From positions 1 through 25,804 of the forward strand of contig JAEZJZ010000077.1 in NCBI GenBank assembly GCA_023436245.1: 25,804 bases of DNA, in the 5' to 3' direction. Positions 6,107 through 13,532 of the stretch are shown here, piece after piece. The stretch comes from Bacillota bacterium (GTDB taxonomy: Bacteria; Bacillota; UBA994; UBA5500). The position numbers and the translations under genes were made by a program. The notes under the pieces were generated by a model. That model was given only the letters and a program-made list of their open reading frames with translations. It ran no database searches and had not been told where the DNA came from. Every line of letters starts with the position of its first letter. Position 1 is the stretch's first letter.

Positions 6107-7747
6107 ATGTTAACTGAGAGTCTCAAGCAGCAAATCATGCAATCCATAGGCAGCATGCAGCAGAGGCCAAACGTCTATGAACCCAGCGATTGGACACTGC
6201 GCCAGATGGCGGAGGCTTACGGCACCCGTACCAGTTTCGGCAACATCGACTTCTCCAGTACCGTGCGCAATCGCAGTAAAGAGCTGACAGTGATTATCGG
6301 AGACGAATCGGTGCGTGACCGGAAATTGAGCAAGGCGCAGCAGGAACTGATAGAAAACCTGCCAGAGACGCTGGCTCAAGTGCACGCCTACCTAGCGAAG
6401 GCTCCCTTTGTGGCCGTGCACCGCACCATGGGCGATAATCCAGACTTCAGCCCGAAGTGCCATCTCTATGTTTCCACCAATCGTCCTGACAGCATCCGAA
6501 TCCCGTATATGTGGGGACAGACCCTGTTCCCGTATGACGCGACCGCAAACGGTCCTGATTTCAACATCATCTTCATACCGGAGTGGCAGGAGAAGGACCG
6601 CCAAGCATTGGTATTTCCTGAGCTCGGCGTCACCTATGTTCTCGGAAGCGACTACTTCGGCGAAAGCAAGAAGGGCTTCCTGCGCATGGCCATGTATGCG
6701 GCCAAACAGCAGGGCATGTTAGGTGTGCACGCTGGCTCCAAGCTGATCACTGCGCAGGACCCGGCTGGAAACCTGAAGCGCTATGCCATGCTCTTCTTCG
6801 GCCTGACTGCTACGGGTAAGACAACCCATTCCTGTCATCACCATAACCTGGATCTCCCGGGTGAGGGAGTGGCCATCGTGCAGGACGATGTTGTCTTCTG
6901 GCGCCCGGATGGCTCTACTTTGGGCACTGAGCGCGGCTACTACATCAAGACGGACGGTCTTGACCCACAGACGCAACCCTTGCTGCATAACGCTGCGACC
7001 AAGCGTTCCGCCATCTTCGAGAATGTGATGGTGGACTATGAGGGGAATCTTTACTTCCAGGATGAGACATTAACTGGGAACGGCAGGTGCATCATTCAGC
7101 GATCCGAACTAGGCGCTGCTATGTCGCCGTCCATCAACACTCCTAACCTGGATGAAATCGATGGGCTGATCATCGCTTTCATCACCAGACGGCATACCGT
7201 TTTGCCCTCAGCCACGAAACTTGACCCGGCGCAGGCAGCAGCCGCTTTCATGCTGGGCGAGTCGATTCACACATCGGGTAGCAATCCTCGGCGTGCTGGA
7301 GAGTCAATTCGCGAGGTTGGAACCAATCCATTCATCATTGGTGATGAGGCAGAAGAGGGCAACCGCTTCTACGACTTCGTCAGTCGGCATCCAGACAAGA
7401 TCCACTGCTACATGCTCAATACGGGCGGGGTTGGTGAGGTTGTGGAAGTGGTGGAAGGCAAGCGCAAGGTCTTGCGTAAGGTCAACCGCATCGAGATCGA
7501 TGAGATGGCATCCATCATTCGCGGTATCGTGCGTGAGACTATTGAATGGAAGCAAGATCCGATTTGGGGGGCGGAGATCCCCGAAACCGTTCCGGACATG
7601 GATCTTGACCGCCTGAACCCGAAGCATTTCTACAGCGATGAGGAGGTTTCCGGTTACATCGCCCAACTGAAGCAGGAGCGCAAGGAGTACTTTGAGAAGT
7701 ACCCTAACCTCCATCCGGAAATCAAGTCAGCTTTCAAACTGGATTGA
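6107..7747 (+). CDS. pckA: Phosphoenolpyruvate carboxykinase (ATP), divergent
   Basis: 546 residues. ATG 6107 is chosen because AGGAGG lies at 6095-6100; the open frame runs further upstream but over the promoter. ATP-type PEPCK converts oxaloacetate and ATP to PEP, CO2 and ADP, a cytoplasmic step linking the TCA cycle to gluconeogenesis (or the reverse, anaplerotic direction). Support: a PEPCK-type P-loop in FFGLTATGKTT (about residues 230-240), an Asp pair in IVQDDVVFW (kinase-2 position), FGESKKG and FIPEW upstream, and the family's overall length of 520-550. It is divergent: the E. coli-type P-loop reads GLSGTGKTT, and the usual GGCYAK segment appears replaced by RGYYIKTDGL. Monocistronic, with its own promoter and terminator. 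The family call is fairly sure; whether it uses ATP as efficiently as the classical enzymes is open. Confidence 0.88.
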   Translation: MLTESLKQQIMQSIGSMQQRPNVYEPSDWTLRQMAEAYGTRTSFGNIDFSSTVRNRSKELTVIIGDESVRDRKLSKAQQELIENLPETLAQVHAYLAKAPFVAVHRTMGDNPDFSPKCHLYVSTNRPDSIRIPYMWGQTLFPYDATANGPDFNIIFIPEWQEKDRQALVFPELGVTYVLGSDYFGESKKGFLRMAMYAAKQQGMLGVHAGSKLITAQDPAGNLKRYAMLFFGLTATGKTTHSCHHHNLDLPGEGVAIVQDDVVFWRPDGSTLGTERGYYIKTDGLDPQTQPLLHNAATKRSAIFENVMVDYEGNLYFQDETLTGNGRCIIQRSELGAAMSPSINTPNLDEIDGLIIAFITRRHTVLPSATKLDPAQAAAAFMLGESIHTSGSNPRRAGESIREVGTNPFIIGDEAEEGNRFYDFVSRHPDKIHCYMLNTGGVGEVVEVVEGKRKVLRKVNRIEIDEMASIIRGIVRETIEWKQDPIWGAEIPETVPDMDLDRLNPKHFYSDEEVSGYIAQLKQERKEYFEKYPNLHPEIKSAFKLD

Positions 7748-7755
7748 CAGAGCAC

Positions 7756-7790
7756 AAAGAGAGATGGGCCTCCGCTCATCTCTCTTTTTC
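7756..7790 (+). terminator. Rho-independent terminator of pckA
   Basis: AAAGAGAGATG (7756-7766) pairs with CATCTCTCTTT (7777-7787) around a 10-base loop, followed by TTC. Confidence 0.88.
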
Positions 7791-7827
7791 TTCACCATTG
7801 CTTAACAGACTGCTCCTTCGCGAGGTC

Positions 7828-7856
7828 TGGCTCAGGAAATGTGGCAAGGTTATAAT
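7828..7856 (+). promoter_or_regulatory. Probable sigma-A promoter of the two-component operon
   Basis: A perfect TATAAT stands at 7851-7856, 41 bp before the response-regulator start. The -35 position 17 bases upstream (TGGCTC, 7828-7833) is poor, so the promoter may depend on an activator. The call rests mainly on the -10 box. Confidence 0.5.
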
Positions 7857-7897
7857 ACTGGTAGAGCAAACCATGTTGCTTGGGAGGAGGACTGTGA

Positions 7898-8569
7898 ATG
7901 GCAGAAAAGGTGCTGATCGTGGAAGACGACGAGGCGATCTCGGAGCTGATTCAATACAACCTGAAAAACGCAGGGTTTGCCACAGTGGTGGCTTTTGACG
8001 GGGAGGCAGGGCTCCGTATGGCCTCTGAAGAGCACCCGGCCATCATTTTGCTGGACGTGATGCTACCCGGCATGGATGGCTGGTCCGTCTGCCGCGAACT
8101 GCGGAGAACGAGCAATGTGCCAGTGTTGTTCTTGACGGCGAAAGACGACGAGTTTGACCGTGTCCTAGGCCTGGAGTTGGGTGCAGACGACTACGTGACC
8201 AAGCCGTTCAGTCCACGCGAACTGGTAGCGAGGGTCAAGGCCGTGTTGCGCAGATACCGCCGAGCTTCCACGGAAGAGACAGTCGTCAAATTTAGCGAGT
8301 TGGCCATCGATTTCCGCAGCCATGAGGTCTTGGTGGCAGGCAACCCGTTGGTTTTGACGCCGATGGAGTATCAACTTCTGGCCATTCTTGCCCAGAACCC
8401 CGGGCAGGTGTTCAGTCGCGACCAATTACTCAATCAGGTCTGGGGTGAGGAAGCCTTTGGGGATCAGCGCACAGTCGATGTGCACATCAGTCATCTACGG
8501 GAGAAGCTGGGACAAGTGGGCGAGATCATTCAGACAGTGCGTGGGTTCGGTTACCGCATGAAGGAGTGA
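7898..8569 (+). CDS. OmpR/PhoB-family response regulator (PhoP/WalR-like)
   Basis: 223 residues, start ATG 7898 behind GGGAGGAGG. An N-terminal receiver domain has the acidic pocket E9-D10-D11, phosphoacceptor D53 in LLDVMLPGMDG, the switch residue T80 and invariant K102 in TKPFSPREL. The C-terminal half is a winged-helix DNA-binding domain (about 128-222) ending in RTVDVHISHLREKL and TVRGFGYRM, typical of the OmpR/PhoB class. The next gene is its kinase, starting six bases after the stop, so the two are co-transcribed and probably translationally coupled. Sequence alone does not say whether the stimulus is phosphate (PhoP-PhoR) or the cell wall (WalR-WalK), so no symbol is given. Confidence 0.93.
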   Translation: MAEKVLIVEDDEAISELIQYNLKNAGFATVVAFDGEAGLRMASEEHPAIILLDVMLPGMDGWSVCRELRRTSNVPVLFLTAKDDEFDRVLGLELGADDYVTKPFSPRELVARVKAVLRRYRRASTEETVVKFSELAIDFRSHEVLVAGNPLVLTPMEYQLLAILAQNPGQVFSRDQLLNQVWGEEAFGDQRTVDVHISHLREKLGQVGEIIQTVRGFGYRMKE

Positions 8570-8575
8570 TTCGCA

Positions 8576-10000
8576 ATGCGACAGAGTATTCGGACCAGAT
8601 TGAGCGTGATGTTGGCGGCGCTAATGGGCGCATGTGCGTTGGCGACTGGCTTCCTTCTTTCGTGGCAGCTGCAACAGCTGCCACTGGACGCTCCCACCAT
8701 TGAGGCCGCAAATTCCCAGCTCTGGCGTGTGATTGGCCTTGGCTGGTTGTTGATCATGGGCATCCTTGCCTGGCTTATCTTCTGGATCAATCGGCATCTT
8801 GTGCACCCGATTGAGCAACTGACAGCCGCCGCAGAGCGGTTGGCCATGGGCGAGCCAAGTCATCAGGTACAGGAAACTGATAGCTACGAGCTGGGACAGT
8901 TAACCAGCAGCTTCAATCGCCTTGCTCGCGCGAATGTGGAGAGGGTACAGGAAATCACGGCAGCGAAGGCACAGCTGGAGACGGTGATCAGCAACACAGT
9001 CAGTGGAATCTTGTTGATGGATCGCAAGGGGACTGTGTTGCTCAGCAACCCCGCTGCTATGCGCATGCTTGGCTCTGACGAGGACGAGATACCTTGCGGT
9101 CATTGGCAGCTCACGCACAACCCGGAGATGAGCCAGGCCCTGGATCAAGCGCTCGGCCAGGCAGAGCCGTTCAAGCGGGAGATCGATCTGCAGACACCTG
9201 TTGATCGGGCGGTTGAACTGAATGTGGTACCTTTGCCGGCACAGGATCGCTATGTGGCGGTCTTCTATGACATCAGTGAGGCTAAACGCCTGGCGTCGAT
9301 TCGTGCTGACCTGGTGGCTAATGTTTCGCACGAGCTGAAGACGCCGGTCACCTCCATTCACGGTTTTGCTGAAACCCTGCTGCAGGGGGCCCTGGATGAT
9401 GATCGAGCGCGTCTGCGCTTTGTGGAAATAATCTATCGTGAGTCAGGACGCCTTCTTCGTTTGGTCAATGACCTGCTGGACCTTTCGCGCTTGGAGCTAG
9501 ATCCGCGCGCTGTGGAAAAGCGCTGGATCAATCTGGTCAAGACGGTGGAAGAGGCCGTGGAGCGTTCCAGCCTGAAAGCGGAGGAGAAACAGATCAGCTT
9601 GCGCCTGGCGATCGGGGTCGAGCAGGCGGAGATAGAAGGGGACGAGCACCGTCTGGGACAGGCGGTAGGCAATCTGATCGATAACGCCATCAAGTACACC
9701 CCGACGGGTGGTGAGGTACGAGTCAATCTGCAATATGACAAGCGCTCGTTCATTATCTCTGTGCGGGACACCGGCATCGGCATTGAGCCCGAGCATCTGG
9801 AGCGCGTGTTCGAGCGCTTCTACCGCACAGACAAGGCGAGGAGCAGGCAGCATGGCGGTACCGGTCTGGGCCTGGCTATCGTCAAACATATCGTGGAGTT
9901 GCACCAGGGCCAGGTTTGGGCGGAAAGCGCAGTGGGGGAAGGTTCCATCTTTCGCATGCGCTTGCCGGCCAGTGACGCTGAGGACGCGCGCCATTCCTAA
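8576..10000 (+). CDS. Membrane sensor histidine kinase (PhoR/WalK-like)
   Basis: 474 residues; ATG 8576 with its AAGGAG ribosome site inside the end of the regulator gene. Order of domains: transmembrane helix 1 (about 8-30), a short outside loop of about 20 residues, helix 2 (about 52-72), HAMP (about 73-127), PAS (about 130-235), and HisKA with the phospho-accepting H252 in VANVSHELKTPVTS. The ATPase domain follows with N-box NLIDNAIKYTP, G1 DTGIGI, F-box FERFYR and G2 GGTGLGLAIVKH. The very short outside loop means it probably does not bind a ligand outside; sensing is more likely through the membrane, a partner protein or the PAS domain. Partner of the regulator just upstream. No convincing terminator follows; 10001-10247 holds only a short palindrome (GGCTGA/TCAGCC, 10161-10174). 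Confidence 0.93.
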   Translation: MRQSIRTRLSVMLAALMGACALATGFLLSWQLQQLPLDAPTIEAANSQLWRVIGLGWLLIMGILAWLIFWINRHLVHPIEQLTAAAERLAMGEPSHQVQETDSYELGQLTSSFNRLARANVERVQEITAAKAQLETVISNTVSGILLMDRKGTVLLSNPAAMRMLGSDEDEIPCGHWQLTHNPEMSQALDQALGQAEPFKREIDLQTPVDRAVELNVVPLPAQDRYVAVFYDISEAKRLASIRADLVANVSHELKTPVTSIHGFAETLLQGALDDDRARLRFVEIIYRESGRLLRLVNDLLDLSRLELDPRAVEKRWINLVKTVEEAVERSSLKAEEKQISLRLAIGVEQAEIEGDEHRLGQAVGNLIDNAIKYTPTGGEVRVNLQYDKRSFIISVRDTGIGIEPEHLERVFERFYRTDKARSRQHGGTGLGLAIVKHIVELHQGQVWAESAVGEGSIFRMRLPASDAEDARHS

Positions 10001-10247
10001 TCCATCGCGTAAGTTCAGCAGGATAATCGCTGACGGACAGCCAATATCTGCATCCTAGTAGGCCATTCTTAAGCCATTGTCAACATGGACGTGAGCCGTA
10101 TCGCAGTCTATGGGCTGACACAGTACCAGTAAGGCGTCAGGCCTCGAACCAGAACATGCAGGCTGAGGTCAGCCGGACCAACTGGACGAGACTCGATGTC
10201 ATATGGTAGATTGTGGTTGGAGGGATGGTATCAGGGGAGTGTGAAGG

Positions 10248-10814
10248 ATGGCACAGCGCTTTGGCACACGCGTTTTGGCCTTCTGCTTGGCTGTTTCTTT
10301 GGCTGCGAATGTCTGGATGCTGATTGAGAACCGTCGCCTGCTCAGTGAGTGGACCCCTCCGGACCAGTCGACGCTGCAGGTGCATGTGCTGGGGGCGGTA
10401 GCGTCGCCAGGGCTCTACAGCCTGCCCAGCGGATCGCGCATCGCGGATGCGCTATCCACTGCAGGAGGAACGCTGCCGAGCGCCGTGCTCGGCGAGCTGA
10501 ACTTGGCCAAGCCGCTCTTTGACGGCGAGCAGGTGTTGGTTGCAACTGCTCCCGTGGCGCCAGCTTTGGTGGAGCCCAAATCAGCGGGCGCTGATACCGT
10601 TTCCGAGGCCAGTGTTCGTACCCACTTGATCAATGTGAACACTGCGACGGCAGCCCAATTGGAGTCTTTGCCTTACATCGGACCGAGCAAGGCAGAGGCA
10701 ATTATCGCCTATCGCCAGCAACACGGCGCCTTTGCCAGCGTGGAGGACCTGCTCAAGGTTCCGGGCATCGGAGAGGCTACGCTGGCAAAGTTTAAGCATC
10801 TGGTCACAGTCTGA
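10248..10814 (+). CDS. comEA: Competence protein ComEA, DNA receptor
   Basis: 188 residues, start ATG 10248 about nine bases after AGGGGAG. ComEA is the membrane-anchored protein that binds double-stranded DNA outside the cell and hands it to the uptake machinery. The sequence has one N-terminal transmembrane helix (about 7-27) and an SLBB domain (about 43-98, with VHVLGAVASPGLYSLP). A linker follows, and then a C-terminal pair of helix-hairpin-helix motifs: LINVNTATAAQLESLPYIG (127-145) and LLKVPGIGEATLAKF (168-182). The order and length are those of Firmicutes ComEA. comEC, which encodes the channel, lies about 2.7 kb downstream; here the two are split by other genes instead of forming one comE operon. 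Confidence 0.93.
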   Translation: MAQRFGTRVLAFCLAVSLAANVWMLIENRRLLSEWTPPDQSTLQVHVLGAVASPGLYSLPSGSRIADALSTAGGTLPSAVLGELNLAKPLFDGEQVLVATAPVAPALVEPKSAGADTVSEASVRTHLINVNTATAAQLESLPYIGPSKAEAIIAYRQQHGAFASVEDLLKVPGIGEATLAKFKHLVTV

Positions 10815-10826
10815 CATTGAGATTCC

Positions 10827-10863
10827 GCAACTATTCCGTGCATCCGCGCGGCATAATAGTTGC
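10827..10863 (+). repeat. Nine-base inverted repeat just before the ribosome site of the small gene
   Basis: GCAACTATT (10827-10835) and its exact reverse complement AATAGTTGC (10855-10863) enclose 19 bases; GGAGGT follows one base later. In RNA this makes a hairpin directly next to the Shine-Dalgarno sequence, and in DNA it could be an operator. CATAAT inside it (10853-10858) resembles a -10 box, but no -35 box is visible. Confidence 0.45.
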
Positions 10864-10877
10864 TGGAGGTGAGGTCA

Positions 10878-11069
10878 GTGACAGGTGCGGCTACACCGGC
10901 GGAGCTGATGGCAATTGCAGAGGAATGCCGGGAGTTCGAGACGAGCTATTACTCTGACGGTGCGCAGTTGACGTATGCGGTTGGAGGCGAGGCTATCCGG
11001 CGTTGCGACTTCTGCAAACACTGGCAGGGTGGAGAGTGTGATATCTATCAGCGGGAAAAAGCCGAATAG
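10878..11069 (+). CDS. Small cysteine-containing protein of unknown function
   Basis: 63 residues from GTG 10878, placed by GGAGGT at 10865-10870 (seven-base spacing). A TTG at 10860 is in frame but lies upstream of the ribosome site. The N-terminal part is an acidic helix (AELMAIAEECREFE), the middle is YYSDGAQLTYAVGGEAIRR, and the end holds CDFCKHWQGGECDIY, a CxxC plus a third and possibly a fourth Cys/His that could bind a metal. No transmembrane helix or signal peptide, so it should be cytoplasmic. It sits 63 bp after comEA and ends before a strong terminator. I do not recognise a family; the good ribosome site and the cysteine pattern make it a likely real gene. Confidence 0.7.
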   Translation: MTGAATPAELMAIAEECREFETSYYSDGAQLTYAVGGEAIRRCDFCKHWQGGECDIYQREKAE

Positions 11070-11119
11070 ACGAGAGTGATCCCCAGCACGCAGTGTTGCT
11101 GGCAAACTGTTGCTTTAAG

Positions 11120-11184
11120 AACGATGCGCTGAGGTGCCCCCAGTCAACTTGACAGGGGACACCTCAGCGCATCGTTCCTTTTCT
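11120..11184 (+). terminator. Very long hairpin terminator after the small cysteine protein
   Basis: AACGATGCGCTGAGGTG (11120-11136) pairs perfectly with CACCTCAGCGCATCGTT (11160-11176). Further CCCC/GGGG and GTC/GAC pairs lie inside, and a pyrimidine run (CCTTTTCTTCTT) follows. The stem of 17 bp before the first mismatch is unusually long for a terminator. Confidence 0.85.
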
Positions 11185-11188
11185 TCTT

Positions 11189-11219
11189 GCATATCCCACT
11201 TTCGCCTCTGGAGACAATA
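11189..11219 (+). promoter_or_regulatory. Forespore-sigma (SigF/SigG)-like promoter of sleB-ypeB
   Basis: GCATA (11189-11193), a spacer of 16 bases, then GGAGACAATA (11210-11219), which fits the remembered SigF -10 pattern GGNNANANTR at every fixed position. The -35 fits GYATA. In Bacillus subtilis sleB is expressed in the forespore under SigG, whose promoters overlap those of SigF, so the location makes biological sense. Confidence 0.55.
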
Positions 11220-11251
11220 GACAGAAGGATTGCGATCAGAGGAGGAGACAT

Positions 11252-11950
11252 ATGAAGAAGAGATTATCGGCCCTGCTCCTGGTCTGTTTGCTGGGCGCCT
11301 TAGTCGCTGCACCCGCCGCGGCCGTGGGCGAACGCAATCTGTATTGGGGCAATAGTGGTGATGACGTGCGACAGGTGCAGCAGCGATTGATTCGCTGGGG
11401 CTACATGCGTGGCGGCGCTGACGGCGTTTACGGCGCAGCTACATTTCAAGCGGTGCGGTCTTTCCAATCGCGCAATGGGCTGGCAGTCACCGGGAATGTT
11501 GACGCGGGCACATTTCGCGCGTTGGGCTTTAACCCGACAGTCGGCGCTGCTCCTGCCGTGAACAAGACGCCGGCGGTGCAGTCAACTGGGACAACCAGCT
11601 CCGGGGATCTCACCCTGCTGGCCAAAATGGTCTACGGCGAAGCCAGAGGCGAGGTGTTTGAGGGGCAGGTGGCAATCGCCGCCGTGGTGCTGAACCGGGT
11701 GCGCAACCCGTTGTTCCCGAATACCGTGGCCGGAGTGCTCTTCGAACCCCGAGCCTTCACGGCAGTTGCAGACGGGCAGTTCTACCTGCAGCCGAATCAG
11801 GATGCTTATCGGGCGGCGCAGTTGGCCCTTGACGGCTGGGATCCCACCTACGGGGCAATCTACTACTTCAACCCGGTCACCGCGACTTCGCCCTGGATTT
11901 GGTCCCGTCCCTACATCATGACCATCGGGCGTCATCGCTTCTGCAAATGA
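11252..11950 (+). CDS. sleB: Spore cortex-lytic enzyme SleB
   Basis: 232 residues, ATG 11252 behind AGAGGAGGAGA. SleB is made in the forespore, exported, and on germination cleaves cortex peptidoglycan containing muramic-delta-lactam as a lytic transglycosylase. Visible parts: a signal peptide (MKKR, then hydrophobic to about residue 20, cleavage after AAPAAA near 24); a PG_binding_1 domain (about 30-92, with DVRQVQQRLIRWGYM and DGVYGAATFQAVRSFQ); a Pro/Thr-rich linker; and a C-terminal Hydrolase_2 catalytic domain (about 119-232). The last starts LLAKMVYGEARGEVFEGQ, where E130 is the likely catalytic glutamate. Full length for the family. ypeB follows 29 bp downstream in the same operon, as in Bacillus. 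Confidence 0.95.
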   Translation: MKKRLSALLLVCLLGALVAAPAAAVGERNLYWGNSGDDVRQVQQRLIRWGYMRGGADGVYGAATFQAVRSFQSRNGLAVTGNVDAGTFRALGFNPTVGAAPAVNKTPAVQSTGTTSSGDLTLLAKMVYGEARGEVFEGQVAIAAVVLNRVRNPLFPNTVAGVLFEPRAFTAVADGQFYLQPNQDAYRAAQLALDGWDPTYGAIYYFNPVTATSPWIWSRPYIMTIGRHRFCK

Positions 11951-11979
11951 GAGAGTCAAGAACTGAAGGAGGTGGGTCG

Positions 11980-13350
11980 ATGCCGCGAACCAGAAGTGGT
12001 TGGGTCATACCTGCATTGCTCAGTCTGGCGTTGGTGCTCAGCCTATGGTGGGGGTACGATCAGTACCGGGTGCGCAGGTCCCTGAACATTCAGCTGGAGA
12101 ATAGCTATCAGCGTGCTTTTCATGAACTGGTCTGGAGTATTCGTACCGTGGAAAACGAACTAGCTCTGCTCAGTGCGGCAGGTGGTGCCGAACAACAGAT
12201 GCAGAGCTTGGCCACCGTTTGGCGGCAGGTGTACGCTGCACAGGAAAAGGTGGGACAGCTGCCACTTGGCCTTGTTCCTTTAGATGAGACAGAGGCGTAT
12301 CTCAGCCAGACCGGCGACTATGTCTTTGCCCTGGTCACCAAGGGTGACGGACTCACCGCGGACGATCGCAGCAATGTGACCAAGTTGCAGCAATCCGCAG
12401 CCAGCATCGGCAATGAACTGGAAGCCTTGCAATCGACCATCCTGCAGCAGAATATCCTCTGGACTGATGTCCAGGCTGCCCTGGTCAGGGCAAAGCGCGA
12501 AGACGAGGTAGCCGATAACACGGTGATCAATGGTTTCAAGCTAGTGAACAAAGAGGTTCAGGAGTTTCCAGAGATCAAGTTCGACCAGCGCATCGGCGTG
12601 GCGCAGCCACCTCCCACCGCGCTGCAGGGAGACAAGATCAGTCAGTCTGAGGCCGAGGAGATCGCCCGTTGGTTTTTGGCACCGACCGATCAAGCGGCTT
12701 ATCAGGTTGAGTCCGTGGAACTGACTCAAGGGAGTCTCCCGACATACCGTTTTGTGTTTATCCCAAATCAGAGTGACCGACGGGTGACGGTTGAGGTTAC
12801 AGAGCGCGGAGGCAAGGTGTTCTGGATGCTGGAGAACAGGGTACCCAGCACCGTTCAGGTGCCTGCCGCTGCTCTCAGTCAGCAGGCAGAGGCGTGGCTG
12901 CGTCGTCGGGGATATGACAATCTCCGCCTGATTGGGCAGCACGAGTATCAGGGGTCAGTGCTCTTTGCCTATGTCTATGAGCAGGATGGCGTCCTGATCT
13001 ATCCAGATCTGCTGCGCCTGCGCATGGCCAGCGACGATGGCTCGGTGATCGGTTTTGAGGGCAATGGTTATGTTGCCTACCACGTTGAACCTCGGCAAGT
13101 GCCTGAGCCCATGTTGTCTTTGGAACAGGCCCTCCGCAAGTTGGCTACTGGATTGCAGCAGGTCGGACCCGCCCAAAAGGCAGTCATCTTCAATGCCAGG
13201 GCCAAAGAGACCTTGGTCTATGAGATTCCGGTCAGCCGTGGAACGGATCAGTTCCTGGTCTATGTGGATGCAGCGGATGGTTCAGAGATCCAGATAGTAC
13301 GTCTGGAGGCCGTCAGCCTTCCCAATCAGGCGGCGAGCGGAATCAAGTAG
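11980..13350 (+). CDS. ypeB: Germination protein YpeB
   Basis: 456 residues from ATG 11980, set by GAAGGAGGTG at 11965-11974; the frame is open upstream but overlaps sleB. YpeB is needed for SleB to be stably present in the spore, and each protein depends on the other. It has an N-terminal membrane anchor (about 9-25, PALLSLALVLSLWWGY), a mostly helical region to about 210 with many Gln/Glu (VENELALLS, LEALQSTILQQN), and a C-terminal half with repeated PepSY-like units. Each unit begins with a SQSEAEEIARWFL- or SLEQALRKLA-type helix followed by strands. Length matches the family (about 450). Co-transcribed with sleB. Confidence 0.93.
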   Translation: MPRTRSGWVIPALLSLALVLSLWWGYDQYRVRRSLNIQLENSYQRAFHELVWSIRTVENELALLSAAGGAEQQMQSLATVWRQVYAAQEKVGQLPLGLVPLDETEAYLSQTGDYVFALVTKGDGLTADDRSNVTKLQQSAASIGNELEALQSTILQQNILWTDVQAALVRAKREDEVADNTVINGFKLVNKEVQEFPEIKFDQRIGVAQPPPTALQGDKISQSEAEEIARWFLAPTDQAAYQVESVELTQGSLPTYRFVFIPNQSDRRVTVEVTERGGKVFWMLENRVPSTVQVPAAALSQQAEAWLRRRGYDNLRLIGQHEYQGSVLFAYVYEQDGVLIYPDLLRLRMASDDGSVIGFEGNGYVAYHVEPRQVPEPMLSLEQALRKLATGLQQVGPAQKAVIFNARAKETLVYEIPVSRGTDQFLVYVDAADGSEIQIVRLEAVSLPNQAASGIK

Positions 13351-13374
13351 ACCGCAGCTCTTTGCCTCGCTAGC

Positions 13375-13414
13375 GCAGAGACGGGAACTGGTAGATGCCA
13401 GTTCCCGTCTCTGC
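13375..13414 (+). terminator. Hairpin after ypeB, probable terminator
   Basis: GCAGAGACGGGAACTGG (13375-13391) pairs perfectly with CCAGTTCCCGTCTCTGC (13398-13414) around a six-base loop. No T run follows (TGCTGCTAGAC), so termination is less certain than for the other hairpins here. Confidence 0.65.
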
Positions 13415-13532
13415 TGCTGCTAGACAAACCGAACAGTCTCGCATGCGGCGTTTTCGAACGCACTCGGGAGGAAATTGGCAGAAGGCAGCGGAATCCCTAT
13501 AGAGGACAGTTCTGCGTCCGCTTAGGGAGGAG

